Source of the DNA: Pelagomonas calceolata
Taxonomy: Eukaryota > Sar > Pelagophyceae > Pelagomonadales > Pelagomonadaceae
NCBI GenBank assembly: GCA_918797485.1
Contig: CAKKNE010000003.1
Coordinates: forward strand, 1,426,001 to 1,490,000
DNA length: 64,000 nt
Direction: 5' to 3'
Part shown: piece after piece, positions 55,887 to 64,000 of the stretch
Layout of the letters: the number at the start of each line of letters is the position of its first letter
How positions within the stretch are numbered: the stretch's first letter is position 1
Notes under the pieces: model-generated
Told to the model about the DNA's origin: nothing
Seen by the model: the letters and a program-made list of their open reading frames with translations, nothing else
The model's database searches: none
Program-made: the position numbers and the translations under genes

Positions 55887-55898
55887 ACCGGAGGAAAA

Positions 55899-58800
55899 CT
55901 AGCCGCGGAGCGTCGCGGGGAAGCCCGCGGGCGACAGCTCCGCGCGGTCGCGCCGGAGCTTGGCGATGCGCTGGCGCCGGTCGCGGTCCACGGATCGCGC
56001 CGACGGCGCGGGCACGGGCGCCGTCGACGGCGGCGCCGAGCCGACGGCCATGGGCTTGCGGCGGCGCCGCGCGGGCGCTTCGCCGAGAATTTTCTCCGTC
56101 GCAACGACGCGACGCGCCGGCGACGCCGGCTGCTGCTTCGGCGTGCGCGACGGCCCGGAGGACGTCTCGAGGAAGTCGAGGACGTCGCGGTTCGTCCGCT
56201 CGATCTTGGGCACGGGGTTCGACGAGGGCGGCTGCGGCGGCCGCGCCGTCTCGACGACGGGCGGCGCCCGCGCGGCGGCGGCGCGCCGGCCCCGGAGCCG
56301 CGCGAGGCGCGCGTCGAGGTCGTCGAGGTCCGACACGACCGAGTCGAGCGCCGAGTCGTCGTCGGCGCTGGGTTGGTGGGGGCGGTCCCGCGGCGGCGGC
56401 GGCGGCGGCGGCCCGGCGTCGTCCGAGTCCCAGGACGCCGCGACGAGCGCGCCGTGCTGGACCAGGGACCGCGACGACGCCGCGAGCGCGTCCTCCGCGC
56501 GGCCCACGGCCAGCCACAGGGCTGCGGCCTCGCGCCGCGACGACGCCCGGAGCTCCGAGATCTCCGACTCCCGCGACTTGAGCGCCGCCTCGAGGGCCTG
56601 GACCTCGCGCGCCGTGTGCCCGGCGCCCGGCGGCGTCGGCGGCGGCGGCGGCTCGGCCCGCGGCGCGTCCTCCGCGGGCGCCGGCGCGGGCGCCGCGGGC
56701 GCCGCCGCGGCCGCCGCGCGCAGCTTCTCGCCGTAGGCGACGGCCGCCGCGTCCGCGCGCGCCGCCTCCGCGACGCGGCCGGCCCGGTCGACCGCGTCGT
56801 GCGCCGCGCTCAGCTCGCGCCGCAGCGCCTCGCGCTCCGCCGCCGCGGCCGACGCCGCTGCGGCGCGCTCCTCGACGACGGCGTCCCGCTCGTCCGCGAG
56901 GTCCCGGAGCGCCGCGCGCGCGGCCTCGGCCTGCCGCGACACGGACGCGTGCACGCTCCGCAGCGACTGCTCCAGGTCGCGCTGCGCCGTGGCCCGCAGC
57001 GCGTCGAGCTCCTCGGCGTGGCGCGCGCGCTCGCGCTCCAGCGCGGCGTCGACCTCGCGCCGCTCGTCGTCGCGCTTCGCCTTGGCCTCGCGCAGCTCGC
57101 GCTCCCGCGCCTCGGCCTCGCGCCGCGACCGCGCGAGCTCCTCCTCGAGGAGCTGCGCGCGCCGCTCCATCGACGACAGCGACGTCGACACGAGGTCGTT
57201 CACGAGGCCCATGTCGTCGCGGCTCCCGGAGGCGAGCGACGCCGGCGTCGCGGGCCGGTCCAGCGACTGCGTCAGCGGCGACGGCGGCGCCTCGAGCTCC
57301 GGCCGCTCCGGCGGCGCCGGCGTCGCCTCGAGCAGCGACCGCATCGCGGCCGTCGCCGCGTCGGCGGCGTCGCGCGCCGTCGCCGTCTGCTCGAGCTCCG
57401 CCGCGGCCTCGACGGCGACGGACGCGGCGCCCTCGAGCTTGCGCTCCACGGCCGAGCACCGGGACGCGGCCTCGAGCGCCGCGGCCTCGGCCTCGAGGCG
57501 CCGCCGCGCCTCGGCCTTGGAGCTCTCCGAGGCCTCCGAGGCCCGCGCGAGCGCCGCGTCCCGGTCGACCTCCGCCTGGCGGAGCTGCTCCCGCAGGTCG
57601 CGCAGCGCGCCCTCGGCGTCGCGCTGCGCGCGCGTCTCCTCGACGGCGCGCGCGAGCGCCCGCGCCGACAGGTCGCGCTCGCGCTCGACGAGCGCCTCGA
57701 CGGCCGCGGCCGCCGCCGTCGGCGTGGTGCCGGTGGCGCCCGGCCGCGGCGACGGCGGGTCCCGCGCCGCGAGCTGCGACACGGAGAGCGGCCGCGCGTC
57801 CGCGGCGACGGCCTCGAGGGCCCGCGCGTCCGCCGCGGCCCTCTGCAGGGCGCGCGCGCCCGCGTCGCGCGCGAGCGCGCCGCCGCCGTCGCCCTTGGCC
57901 GCCGCCGCGGCCCAGTGGAGCGCGGGCAGCGCGAACGCGAGCGGCTCCGGCGCGCGGCCGCCGACGCAGACGGCGACGACGGGCCGGGCCTCCGCGGCGA
58001 GGAACGCCGCGCCGGGCGGCGGCGGGTCCACGCCGCAGGCGCCGCGGACGAGGGCGACGCAGGCGTCGAGCTGCGCCGCGCCGCCGGCCGGCCCGTCGCC
58101 GGCCTGGGCGACGCGGACGACGTGCGCCGCGCGGCCCGCCGCGGCGAGGCCCGGCGCCGCGTCGAGCGTGGCGACGACGTGGCCGGGGCCCGGCTGCGCC
58201 GCCGCCGCGAGGTGCGCGGCGTCGAAGAGGCGGTGCACGAGCCGCGTCGTCGCGGCCGCGTCGCCGCCGCCGCCGACGGGCCGCTGCTCGCTCCGGAGCA
58301 GGTCGCAGGCCGCGCCGGCGGCGTCGACGCGGCGCAGCCGCAGGAGGAGCGGCGGCGCCGCGGCGGCGCCGGCGCCCCGGCCCCCGACGCGCGCCGCCGC
58401 CGCGCACGCCGCCGCGGCGACGGCCTCGCGCTGGAGGGCCTCGCAGGTGCCCGCGTCGCCGACGCAGAGGACGAGCGTCGCGGCGCGCGCGCGCGGCGCC
58501 GCGCCGGGCGCGAGCGCCTCGGCGAGCGCGTCGGCGACGGCCGCGACGCCCGGGGGCTCGCTCCCGACGCCGCAGCCGCCGAAGATGGGGAAGGTCCGCG
58601 CCCAGGTCTTCTGCTCGCGCCCGCCGCCGCCCGCGCGGCACTCGACGCCGAGCTGCGCCGACCAGCGCGCCGCGCCGCGCGCGACCGCGACGACGGCCGG
58701 CGCCGCGCGCCGGAGCCGGGCGGCGGCGTCGGACGGGCCGCCGCCCGCGCCCGCGCCGAGCTGCTCGCGCGCCGTGCGGTGGACGACGGCCCGCCAGTCG

Positions 58801-58910
58801 ACGGGGCTCCGCGCCTCGTCCTCGGACGAGAGCGACGACACGGCGCCCGGCGCGGCGTCGTCCTCGTCGTCGGAGACGGCGAAGAGGTACTTCTCGTCGA
58901 CATTCGACAT
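55899..58910 (-). CDS. Large coiled-coil protein with an Ala-rich N-terminal domain
   Basis: About 1003 residues from MSNVDEKYLFAVSDDEDD (upstream methionines exist). An Ala/Val-rich ordered region lies at about 60-390 (for example TWARTFPIFGGCGVGSEPPG, ATLVLCVGDAGTCEALQREA), loosely like a degenerate P-loop or kinesin-like fold but without a Walker motif. A long coiled coil runs about 400-790, and a Pro/Arg-rich tail ends in VDRDRRQRIAKLRRDRAEL. Strong GC bias makes large open frames on both strands here; this one has sensible domain order and a start. Confidence 0.65.
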   Translation of the reverse strand: MSNVDEKYLFAVSDDEDDAAPGAVSSLSSEDEARSPVDWRAVVHRTAREQLGAGAGGGPSDAAARLRRAAPAVVAVARGAARWSAQLGVECRAGGGGREQKTWARTFPIFGGCGVGSEPPGVAAVADALAEALAPGAAPRARAATLVLCVGDAGTCEALQREAVAAAACAAAARVGGRGAGAAAAPPLLLRLRRVDAAGAACDLLRSEQRPVGGGGDAAATTRLVHRLFDAAHLAAAAQPGPGHVVATLDAAPGLAAAGRAAHVVRVAQAGDGPAGGAAQLDACVALVRGACGVDPPPPGAAFLAAEARPVVAVCVGGRAPEPLAFALPALHWAAAAAKGDGGGALARDAGARALQRAAADARALEAVAADARPLSVSQLAARDPPSPRPGATGTTPTAAAAAVEALVERERDLSARALARAVEETRAQRDAEGALRDLREQLRQAEVDRDAALARASEASESSKAEARRRLEAEAAALEAASRCSAVERKLEGAASVAVEAAAELEQTATARDAADAATAAMRSLLEATPAPPERPELEAPPSPLTQSLDRPATPASLASGSRDDMGLVNDLVSTSLSSMERRAQLLEEELARSRREAEARERELREAKAKRDDERREVDAALERERARHAEELDALRATAQRDLEQSLRSVHASVSRQAEAARAALRDLADERDAVVEERAAAASAAAAEREALRRELSAAHDAVDRAGRVAEAARADAAAVAYGEKLRAAAAAAPAAPAPAPAEDAPRAEPPPPPTPPGAGHTAREVQALEAALKSRESEISELRASSRREAAALWLAVGRAEDALAASSRSLVQHGALVAASWDSDDAGPPPPPPPRDRPHQPSADDDSALDSVVSDLDDLDARLARLRGRRAAAARAPPVVETARPPQPPSSNPVPKIERTNRDVLDFLETSSGPSRTPKQQPASPARRVVATEKILGEAPARRRRKPMAVGSAPPSTAPVPAPSARSVDRDRRQRIAKLRRDRAELSPAGFPATLRG

Positions 58911-59111
58911 CATGTTGCTATCCGGGACGCGCGTCGATTTTGAGCCTCCAACTGGCTGCTGCTCTCTTTTTTCGCGCAGCCGGGGCACCAGATGCTCGGC
59001 GACGCCAGAAGCAACAGCCGCTATTCCTTCCAGCTACACTTAAGTTGGCTACACCTAAGTTAGTACTCCGGCGTCTCGAAACTGCCGCGCAAGCCTTTTT
59101 GTTGTGTGTTT

Positions 59112-59134
59112 GCTAGTATGTTAGTGCCGCTAGC
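59112..59134 (+). promoter_or_regulatory. GCTAG promoter motif, copy 9
   Basis: GCTAGTATGTTAGTG then CCGCTAGC, 200-290 bases from both divergent starts. Confidence 0.55.
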
Positions 59135-59294
59135 AGAGTTGCGCCGCACACAATATAGTAGTGCCCAGCTGGCGCCCTGCCACCTAGATTTCCTTTGAAG
59201 ACACGCCCCCCGGCTCCGCAAGCGCCCCAGCGCCCCGGGAAGGCGCAGACGCTCGCCCCGCCCGCTGCCCGGCCTCAAGCTTCCAGCCACCAGT

Positions 59295-59415
59295 GAGCCA
59301 GCGCTCGTCTCCGCGGCGCCGACACCGCACGCGCGCACCCAGCGCTCGTCGCCGCGCAGCCGCCACCGCACGCGCGCACCCAGCACCCAGCGCCGCCGCC
59401 GCCACCGCACGCGCA
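59295..59415 (+). repeat. Short tandem repeat in the UBE2J 5' region
   Basis: Three imperfect units carrying CCGCACGCGCGCACCCAG and AGCGCTCGTC, ending just before the ATG at 59420. Probably in the 5' UTR. Confidence 0.65.
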
Positions 59416-59419
59416 AACG

Positions 59420-60079
59420 ATGGCCACGCCCATAGCCGCGCGGCGCCTCCAGCGCGAGCTCGCGGCCCTCGCGCGCGAGCCCGTGCCGCACATCGTCGCC
59501 CGCCCCCTCGAGGACAATATTCTGGAGTGGCACTACGTCATCGCCGCCGCGGCGGACACGCCCTACGCCGGCGGCCACTACCACGGCCGGCTGCGCTTCC
59601 CGGCGGACTACCCGCTGCGGCCGCCGGCCGTGCTCATGCTCACGCCGTCGGGCCGCTTCAAGACGAACCGGCGGCTCTGCCTCTCGATGAGCGACTTCCA
59701 CCCGGAGAGCTGGAACCCCATGTGGTCGGTAGCCACGATCCTGACGGGCCTCTACAGCTTCATGCTCGAGGACGCGCCGACGCTCGGCTCCGTCGACGCG
59801 ACGGCCGCGCAGCGCCGCGAGCTCGCGGCGCGGAGCCTCGCGTTCAACGTCCGCGACGACCAGTTCCGCCGCCTCTTCCCGGAGCTCGTCGCGGAGCACG
59901 ACGCGCGCCGCGAGGCGGCGGCCGCGGCGGCGCCCCCGGCCGGCGCGGCGGCCGCGGCGGCCGCCGCGGCGCCGGCGCCGGCGCCGGAGCGGCGCGCCGA
60001 CGGCGGCGCGTGCTCCCTCGTCGTCGCGGGGTCCGTGGCGTGCGTGGCGGTCGTGGCGCTCCTCGTGCTCGGCGTCTGA
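59420..60079 (+). CDS. UBE2J/Ubc6-type tail-anchored ubiquitin-conjugating enzyme
   Basis: 219 residues, single exon. UBC domain about 5-120: RRLQRELAALAREPVPHIVA, ILEWHYVIAAAADTPYAGGHYHG, RFPADYPLRPPAVLMLTPSGRF, then RRLCLSMSDFHPESWNPMWS with the catalytic Cys (LCLSMSD) in the UBE2J form, without the usual HPN-type loop of other E2s. A Pro/Ala linker precedes a C-terminal membrane anchor CSLVVAGSVACVAVVALLVL. It acts in ER-associated degradation on the cytosolic face of the ER. Confidence 0.92.
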   Translation: MATPIAARRLQRELAALAREPVPHIVARPLEDNILEWHYVIAAAADTPYAGGHYHGRLRFPADYPLRPPAVLMLTPSGRFKTNRRLCLSMSDFHPESWNPMWSVATILTGLYSFMLEDAPTLGSVDATAAQRRELAARSLAFNVRDDQFRRLFPELVAEHDARREAAAAAAPPAGAAAAAAAAAPAPAPERRADGGACSLVVAGSVACVAVVALLVLGV

Positions 60080-60459
60080 CGCGCCCACCTGTTAAGCTTG
60101 CTTCGTTTAGGACGACCCGGGCGGGCGTTTCTAGATAGGCGTCGTCGTCGTGACCGTGACGTCTGGAAGGGGGCGGAACTGACTAATTCGGCTACTGTAG
60201 CGCCTCCCCAATTGATAGCTGCCCCGTACCGTTGACGGTACAGGGGGGCACACCTGCGGCTGTTGTAGAAAATACGGGGCTGCGATGTGTGTACAGCCGG
60301 TGTGGCCAAGGTAGCGGTATTGGCGACGGACGCCATAGGTGAATCCCCGTGTTTATACTAGCACTAGTTGTAATCAAGAGTTCACTCCATGTTACGGTGG
60401 TTGCGTGTGGAGTCTCGCGTCCGCGACTGTCTAAAGTGTCTAGAGTTTCCTAGGATGTC
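60080..60459. other. Convergent intergenic region
   Basis: 380 bases between the UBE2J and oxidase-like stops. Nothing recognised. Confidence 0.3.
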
Positions 60460-61518
60460 TTAAATGGGGTACTCAGCGCTCTCGACGAGCAGCCGCGGGT
60501 AGCAGTGGCGCACCGCCTCCAGCAAAGGCCCGCGCGGCTCCGCCTCGGCGTGCGTACGTCCCCACGAGAAGATGCAGACCCCGAGGCGCCGACTGCGATC
60601 TCGTCGCACATGGAACGCCGTGTCATTCGCCACGCAGCTCCGCGCCGCTCGAATGAAGCCGTCGGCGGCAGCGGATGACGCGAACCAGCGGCAAATCCAC
60701 CGCGGCACGCGCCCCGCCGCGACGTGCTCGTTCGTATATTCGAGCGCCTCGTTGTGCAGCAGACGGATGCGACGGAGCGTAGCGGGAACGGAAGCGGACG
60801 CGTCGGCGACGGCCGTCTTGATGGTGCCTCTGCCGAAGGCGTCCGAGTCCTGCTCGAAGAAGAGGACGTCCGGCGCGAGGTCCGCGACGCGGCGAGCGCC
60901 GTATCTTCCGTCGTGGAAGCGGCGCGTGAATTTCATCCCGCCGACGCGGTACCAATCAAAAACGACGCGCGTGAGGACGCTCTCGCCGAGCTCCGCCTGG
61001 TCCAGGGCCTCTATTTTGGTCGATCCTCGTCGGAATCCGTAGAACGCGCGGGCGTTGTCCGCGAACAGGCCGCGCGAGGCGCTGCTGGGCCCGACGCCCC
61101 CGATGCGCACGACGCCGCCGACCGAGAGGTCGCTCGCGTCCGGGAACCCTCCGATGTAGCGCCCCCGCGCGAGCGCGACGTCGAGGAGCGCGGCGGTCGT
61201 GATCCGCGCGTCGACGGTGACCTGCCGGTCGTCCGCGTGCAGCACGCCCGCCGCGCTCGCGATCGGCGCCAGCGCCACGACCACGTCCGCGTCCGTCCAG
61301 CGCATCGAATGGCCGGTGACAAAGAGCGTCGCGCGCGGGTGCTGCGCGAGGAGCCGGGCGGCGTCCGTCCAGTTCGACGCGCGCGCCACGCGCGATGGCC
61401 GCCGCGCGCCGAAGCTCGTCACCGACATGCCGTCGCCGCCGGCGCCGAGAGCCGCCATCAGCGCCGGCAGCGTGTGCATGATGAGGCATGGCCCGGCTGC
61501 CGACGGCCGTGGCTTCAT
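60460..61518 (-). CDS. FAD-linked oxidase-like protein
   Basis: 352 residues (MKPRPSAAGP) or 339 from MHTLPALMAALG. The first 170 residues fit the PCMH-type FAD-binding fold: VARASNWTDAARLLAQHPRA, LHADDRQVTVDARITTAALLDVALARGRY, DLSVGGVVRIGGVGPSSASRG. The second half (FDWYRVGGMKFTRRFHDGRY, RRIRLLHNEALEYTNEHVA) may be the substrate domain, ending HCYPRLLVESAEYPI. The usual flavin-attachment His is not evident. Family assignment is fair; the substrate (aldonolactone, alcohol or other) is unknown. Confidence 0.6.
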   Translation of the reverse strand: MKPRPSAAGPCLIMHTLPALMAALGAGGDGMSVTSFGARRPSRVARASNWTDAARLLAQHPRATLFVTGHSMRWTDADVVVALAPIASAAGVLHADDRQVTVDARITTAALLDVALARGRYIGGFPDASDLSVGGVVRIGGVGPSSASRGLFADNARAFYGFRRGSTKIEALDQAELGESVLTRVVFDWYRVGGMKFTRRFHDGRYGARRVADLAPDVLFFEQDSDAFGRGTIKTAVADASASVPATLRRIRLLHNEALEYTNEHVAAGRVPRWICRWFASSAAADGFIRAARSCVANDTAFHVRRDRSRRLGVCIFSWGRTHAEAEPRGPLLEAVRHCYPRLLVESAEYPI

Positions 61519-61993
61519 CGACCAGGGGCAGCCATGGCCATATGGCAGTAGCCACAGTAGCCAAAAGTAGACGGTAGCTTTGCCCGATCGATCACCGCAG
61601 TCAGGGCTCGCAAGCCGCGAGTGTCAAAGGGCCGGATCGGGGCGCCCCCTGAATTATCTAAACCTTTGACGCAGAGAAAAAGCACTGCGCAGTGCGCAAG
61701 CCATGATCTACACGGAACCCGCACTCTAACATGTCTTGGCATTGTAACTCTCAGCCTGTCCCTAGTGCTCCGCAGGCGCACGAAGCTACGAGCTTGTATC
61801 TCGCGGCCAAGGCTTCGGCTAGTAGATCTGGCTAGTAGCTAAAGCTTCACTTATCATGCTGCTGCGCAATACTGAGCCGGGAGTAGAGGCGTTTTAGCAG
61901 CCCCGAGGCGTTTTGAGGTCCAGGGGCAGCCAACAACAATTCGAGATAGCCTGGAGTGAGAGGCGTAGTGAGGTCCAGCGGCAGCCATTCGAG
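61519..61993. other. Divergent promoter region
   Basis: 475 bases. GGCTAGTAG occurs twice at about 61817-61839, which only loosely recalls the GCTAG motif. No gene seen. Confidence 0.3.
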
Positions 61994-64000
61994 ATGCGCG
62001 CCTGGCCGGCGGCGGCCCTGGCGGCGGCTCTGGCCGTCATCCTCTGGTCCCAACCAAGGGCCGGCGGCAGACGAGACCGCGGGCCGGTCGACCCCGGGGC
62101 GGGCGCAGCCGCCGCGGCGCTGCTCGAGGCGACGGGCATCGACCCCGCGGCTCCGGTCTGGGGCGCGCCCTTCCGCGAGATGGCCGCGCTGTACGACGGC
62201 GCCGACCCGCCGCTCGAGACTTTTGGCGTGTCGGCCAAATTCTCGAACGGGAAAGCCGCCACCGCGCGGTACTACGTCGCGCTGGAGCTCCCGGGCTCCG
62301 GCGGGCACCTGCCGCGCGACGCCCAGCGCCGCGCGGCCGCGCGCACGGCCGCCGCGCTCAAGGCGCCGCCGCTCGTCGACGCCTGGCTCGCCGTGCTCGC
62401 CGCGGAGGCGCCGCCGCCCGTCTACGGCTTCGGCGTTGACGCGGACGCCGGCGCCGCGAAGCTCTACGTCCAGAACCGCGACGGCGCGGCCCTGCCCCAG
62501 CTACCGGCGGCCGCACAGGCGGCGATGCCGCCAGTATTTAGCAACGGCACGCGGGAGCCGCGGCAAGTGCTGTCGCTCGAATGGCACGTCGGCGAACCGA
62601 CGACGGCGCTGCGTCGGTACGCCGTCGGGGCCACACCGGACGGCCCGCCGCGGGCGGCGCGCGACAGCTTCCTCGCAGTCGGCGGCGGCCAGCTGGCTGA
62701 CGCGCTCGAGGCGGCGGCCGACGCGCACGCGGCATTGGTCTACGACGTGGCCGCGACCGGCTTCTTCCAGGCAGACGGCCCGGCGCCGCCCGCGCGCGCC
62801 GAACGCGCCAAGGCCGGTCTCTCGTTCGTTCGGCAGCCAGACATCGAAGCGCTGACGCCGGTCTTCAAGGCCTTTGACGTCGATGCGAGCTTGGCGGCGC
62901 GCTGGGTGCGAGATTCGGCGGACATAGGACACTCGATCACAAACGTGGAGGTCGGGCGCGGCGCCGTCGCGGTCTACCGCCACCCGACGCGCTTCGACTT
63001 CTTCGACGGCGCCGCGCCCGCGCTACACGCGCAACCAGCTGCGCCGCGCGGCGTGGCACCCTACGTGTGGCCGGCGCCACCGGCGGAGCTCATGATGCGC
63101 TCCGAGACGACGGTCGTCCGCGGCAGCCCGTCGGCTGGTTCCTGCGGTCGACGGGCGGCTTGGATCACTGGGACGAGTACGAAGCTGGCTGCTGGCTCGG
63201 GCTCGATTACCCCTTGGATTCGGAGGGACTCTACCCTGCTACTGACCGCTGCCACACCTGCCAATCGTCGTACCTGTGCTCCACGAACGTGGCCAAGGCC
63301 GCTCCGTCGCCCGCGCCGACGACGGCCGCGCCGACGGTGACGGCTGCGCCCACGATCGACGGTCTCGCGCTCGTGATCGACGGATCCAAAGACACGTTTT
63401 ACTACGACTCGCCTCTCTGGACGAACGACCAGCTCTACAACCGCGCCGGCGAGCTCAAGGCGCGCGCCTTCTTCGAGCCGACGAGCGAATTCACCGTCGT
63501 GATGGAATACGGCTCCGAGGAACGCTCGCTCACTATCGAGCTGGATCAGGAGAAAAGCCTGCAGGAGCTTTTCTCCGGCGACTATACCGCCACGGACGCC
63601 AGCGTCGACGCGTGGCGCTCCCTTGTTCCGGACGCGGGCTATGCAAACAACTGCAACCGGCAAGGCTTCAACACCGAATCAGATGGCTGCCACGTGGGCA
63701 TGTCGCACTGCCGCCTGCGGTTGGGCATCTGGTTCAACAACGAGGATGAATGTCATTCGTCAGACAGCTTCCTGGGCATCGGCGCTGCCGAGTTTTCGTC
63801 GGGCTCGAAATGTCACTACAACGGCGATGGCGGTGGGACCTGCGACACCAAAGCGACCGTCACGCGGATCTACGCCAGGGCCGCGCCGTCGCCCGCGCCG
63901 ACTGCGACGCTGAAGCCGTCCTTGTCGCCGGCGCCCACGATCAATGCGGTATGCGCCGCCGGCTACTACAGCTGCGCCAGCTGCTGCGACCAGGACGCGG
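61994..64000 (+). CDS. Secreted or surface protein, partial, with an unresolved frame change
   Basis: Starts MRAWPAAALAAALAVILWSQP, a signal anchor. The first open frame gives about 370 ordered residues (for example PPLETFGVSAKFSNGKAATARYYVALELP, RQVLSLEWHVGEPTTALRRYAV, HSITNVEVGRGAVAVYRHPTRFDFF). Near 63110-63125 the sense frame passes to another that stays open to the window edge: VGWFLRSTGGLDHWDEYEAG, a Thr/Pro/Ala spacer, a Cys-containing beta-rich domain (TFYYDSPLWTNDQLYNRAGE, CHVGMSHCRLRLGIWFNN), and the start of a second spacer and Cys cluster SCASCCDQDA. No intron of normal size fits the change, so it may be a sequencing error, a real frameshift, or an unusual splice. Confidence 0.55.

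Larger units (their letters stand above)
58911..59419. other. Divergent promoter region with motif copy 9 and a tandem repeat
   Basis: Between the coiled-coil and UBE2J genes. Motif at 59112-59134; tandem repeat of CGCACGCGCGCACCCAGC units just before the UBE2J start. Confidence 0.5.

Noticed and set aside
55870-58943. Very long open frames on both strands and in several frames (up to 923 and 856 residues)
   Set aside because: At this GC content stop codons are rare, and these frames read Arg/Ala/Gly strings without domain order. Only the minus-strand frame starting at 58910 has a sensible start, ordered part and coiled coil.
721-59134. GCTAG motif as a CRISPR-like or transposon-end repeat
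   Set aside because: Copies are kilobases apart, single, without spacers or target duplications, and tied to gene starts.
1-64000. tRNA, rRNA or other structural RNA genes
   Set aside because: None recognised by eye; a covariance-model search could still find some.

Overview
The window is compact, very GC-rich nuclear DNA of a photosynthetic stramenopile. A pelagophyte close to Aureococcus is the best guess. The reasons are: a fucoxanthin-type light-harvesting gene at the left edge; signal or bipartite plastid leaders on several proteins; eukaryote-only genes (POLD3, MCM8, cullin, Pumilio, DYRK, SGF29, LZTFL1, MESD, UBE2J); a glutaredoxin that reads UGA as selenocysteine; and above all many introns made of one repeat family with terminal inverted repeats, the introners (introner elements) reported for Aureococcus and Micromonas.

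About 40 protein genes lie on alternating strands, mostly as divergent or convergent pairs 100-600 bases apart. Left part (1-13 kb): LHC end, POLD3, MATE transporter, nitroreductase, GST-HIT fusion, FAM136A-like, coiled-coil tail-anchored protein, thioredoxin-like, CCHC/GRF zinc-finger protein, coiled coil, EF-hand Na/Ca exchanger. 13.7-18.5 kb: a block of unrecognised proteins, some with membrane segments. 19-33 kb: methyltransferase, Tudor-like protein, nucleotidyltransferase-HAD protein, SGF29, Tudor/C5-MTase-like protein, MCM8, Myb-like, ARM-like. 33-34.9 kb: a gene-poor stretch with an old, decayed tandem repeat. 34.9-53 kb: KIX-like, APH-like kinase, cullin, selenoglutaredoxin, membrane protein, Pumilio, DYRK kinase, DUF1499, exostosin, N-myristoylated protein, PX protein. 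53-64 kb: LZTFL1, MESD, a coiled-coil protein, UBE2J, an FAD-oxidase-like protein and a secreted protein cut by the right edge.

Two systems run across the window. First, almost every intron I can place is an introner. The best copies have ends CTGTGTGGAAATC / GATTTCCACACAG and exact or near-exact 8-base target duplications. Splicing at the first target copy (donor) and at the element's own CACACAG (acceptor) restores the ancestral coding sequence exactly, and this works in both orientations. Second, a 20-24 base motif (GCTAGTGTCTTAC, a short spacer, then GCCGCTAGC) occurs at least nine times. Every copy is intergenic and about 100-290 bases from a start codon, often midway between divergent genes, which suggests a shared promoter element.

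All gene calls come from reading translations and motifs by eye. Splice sites were chosen to keep frame and conserved motifs intact and have not been tested against transcripts.
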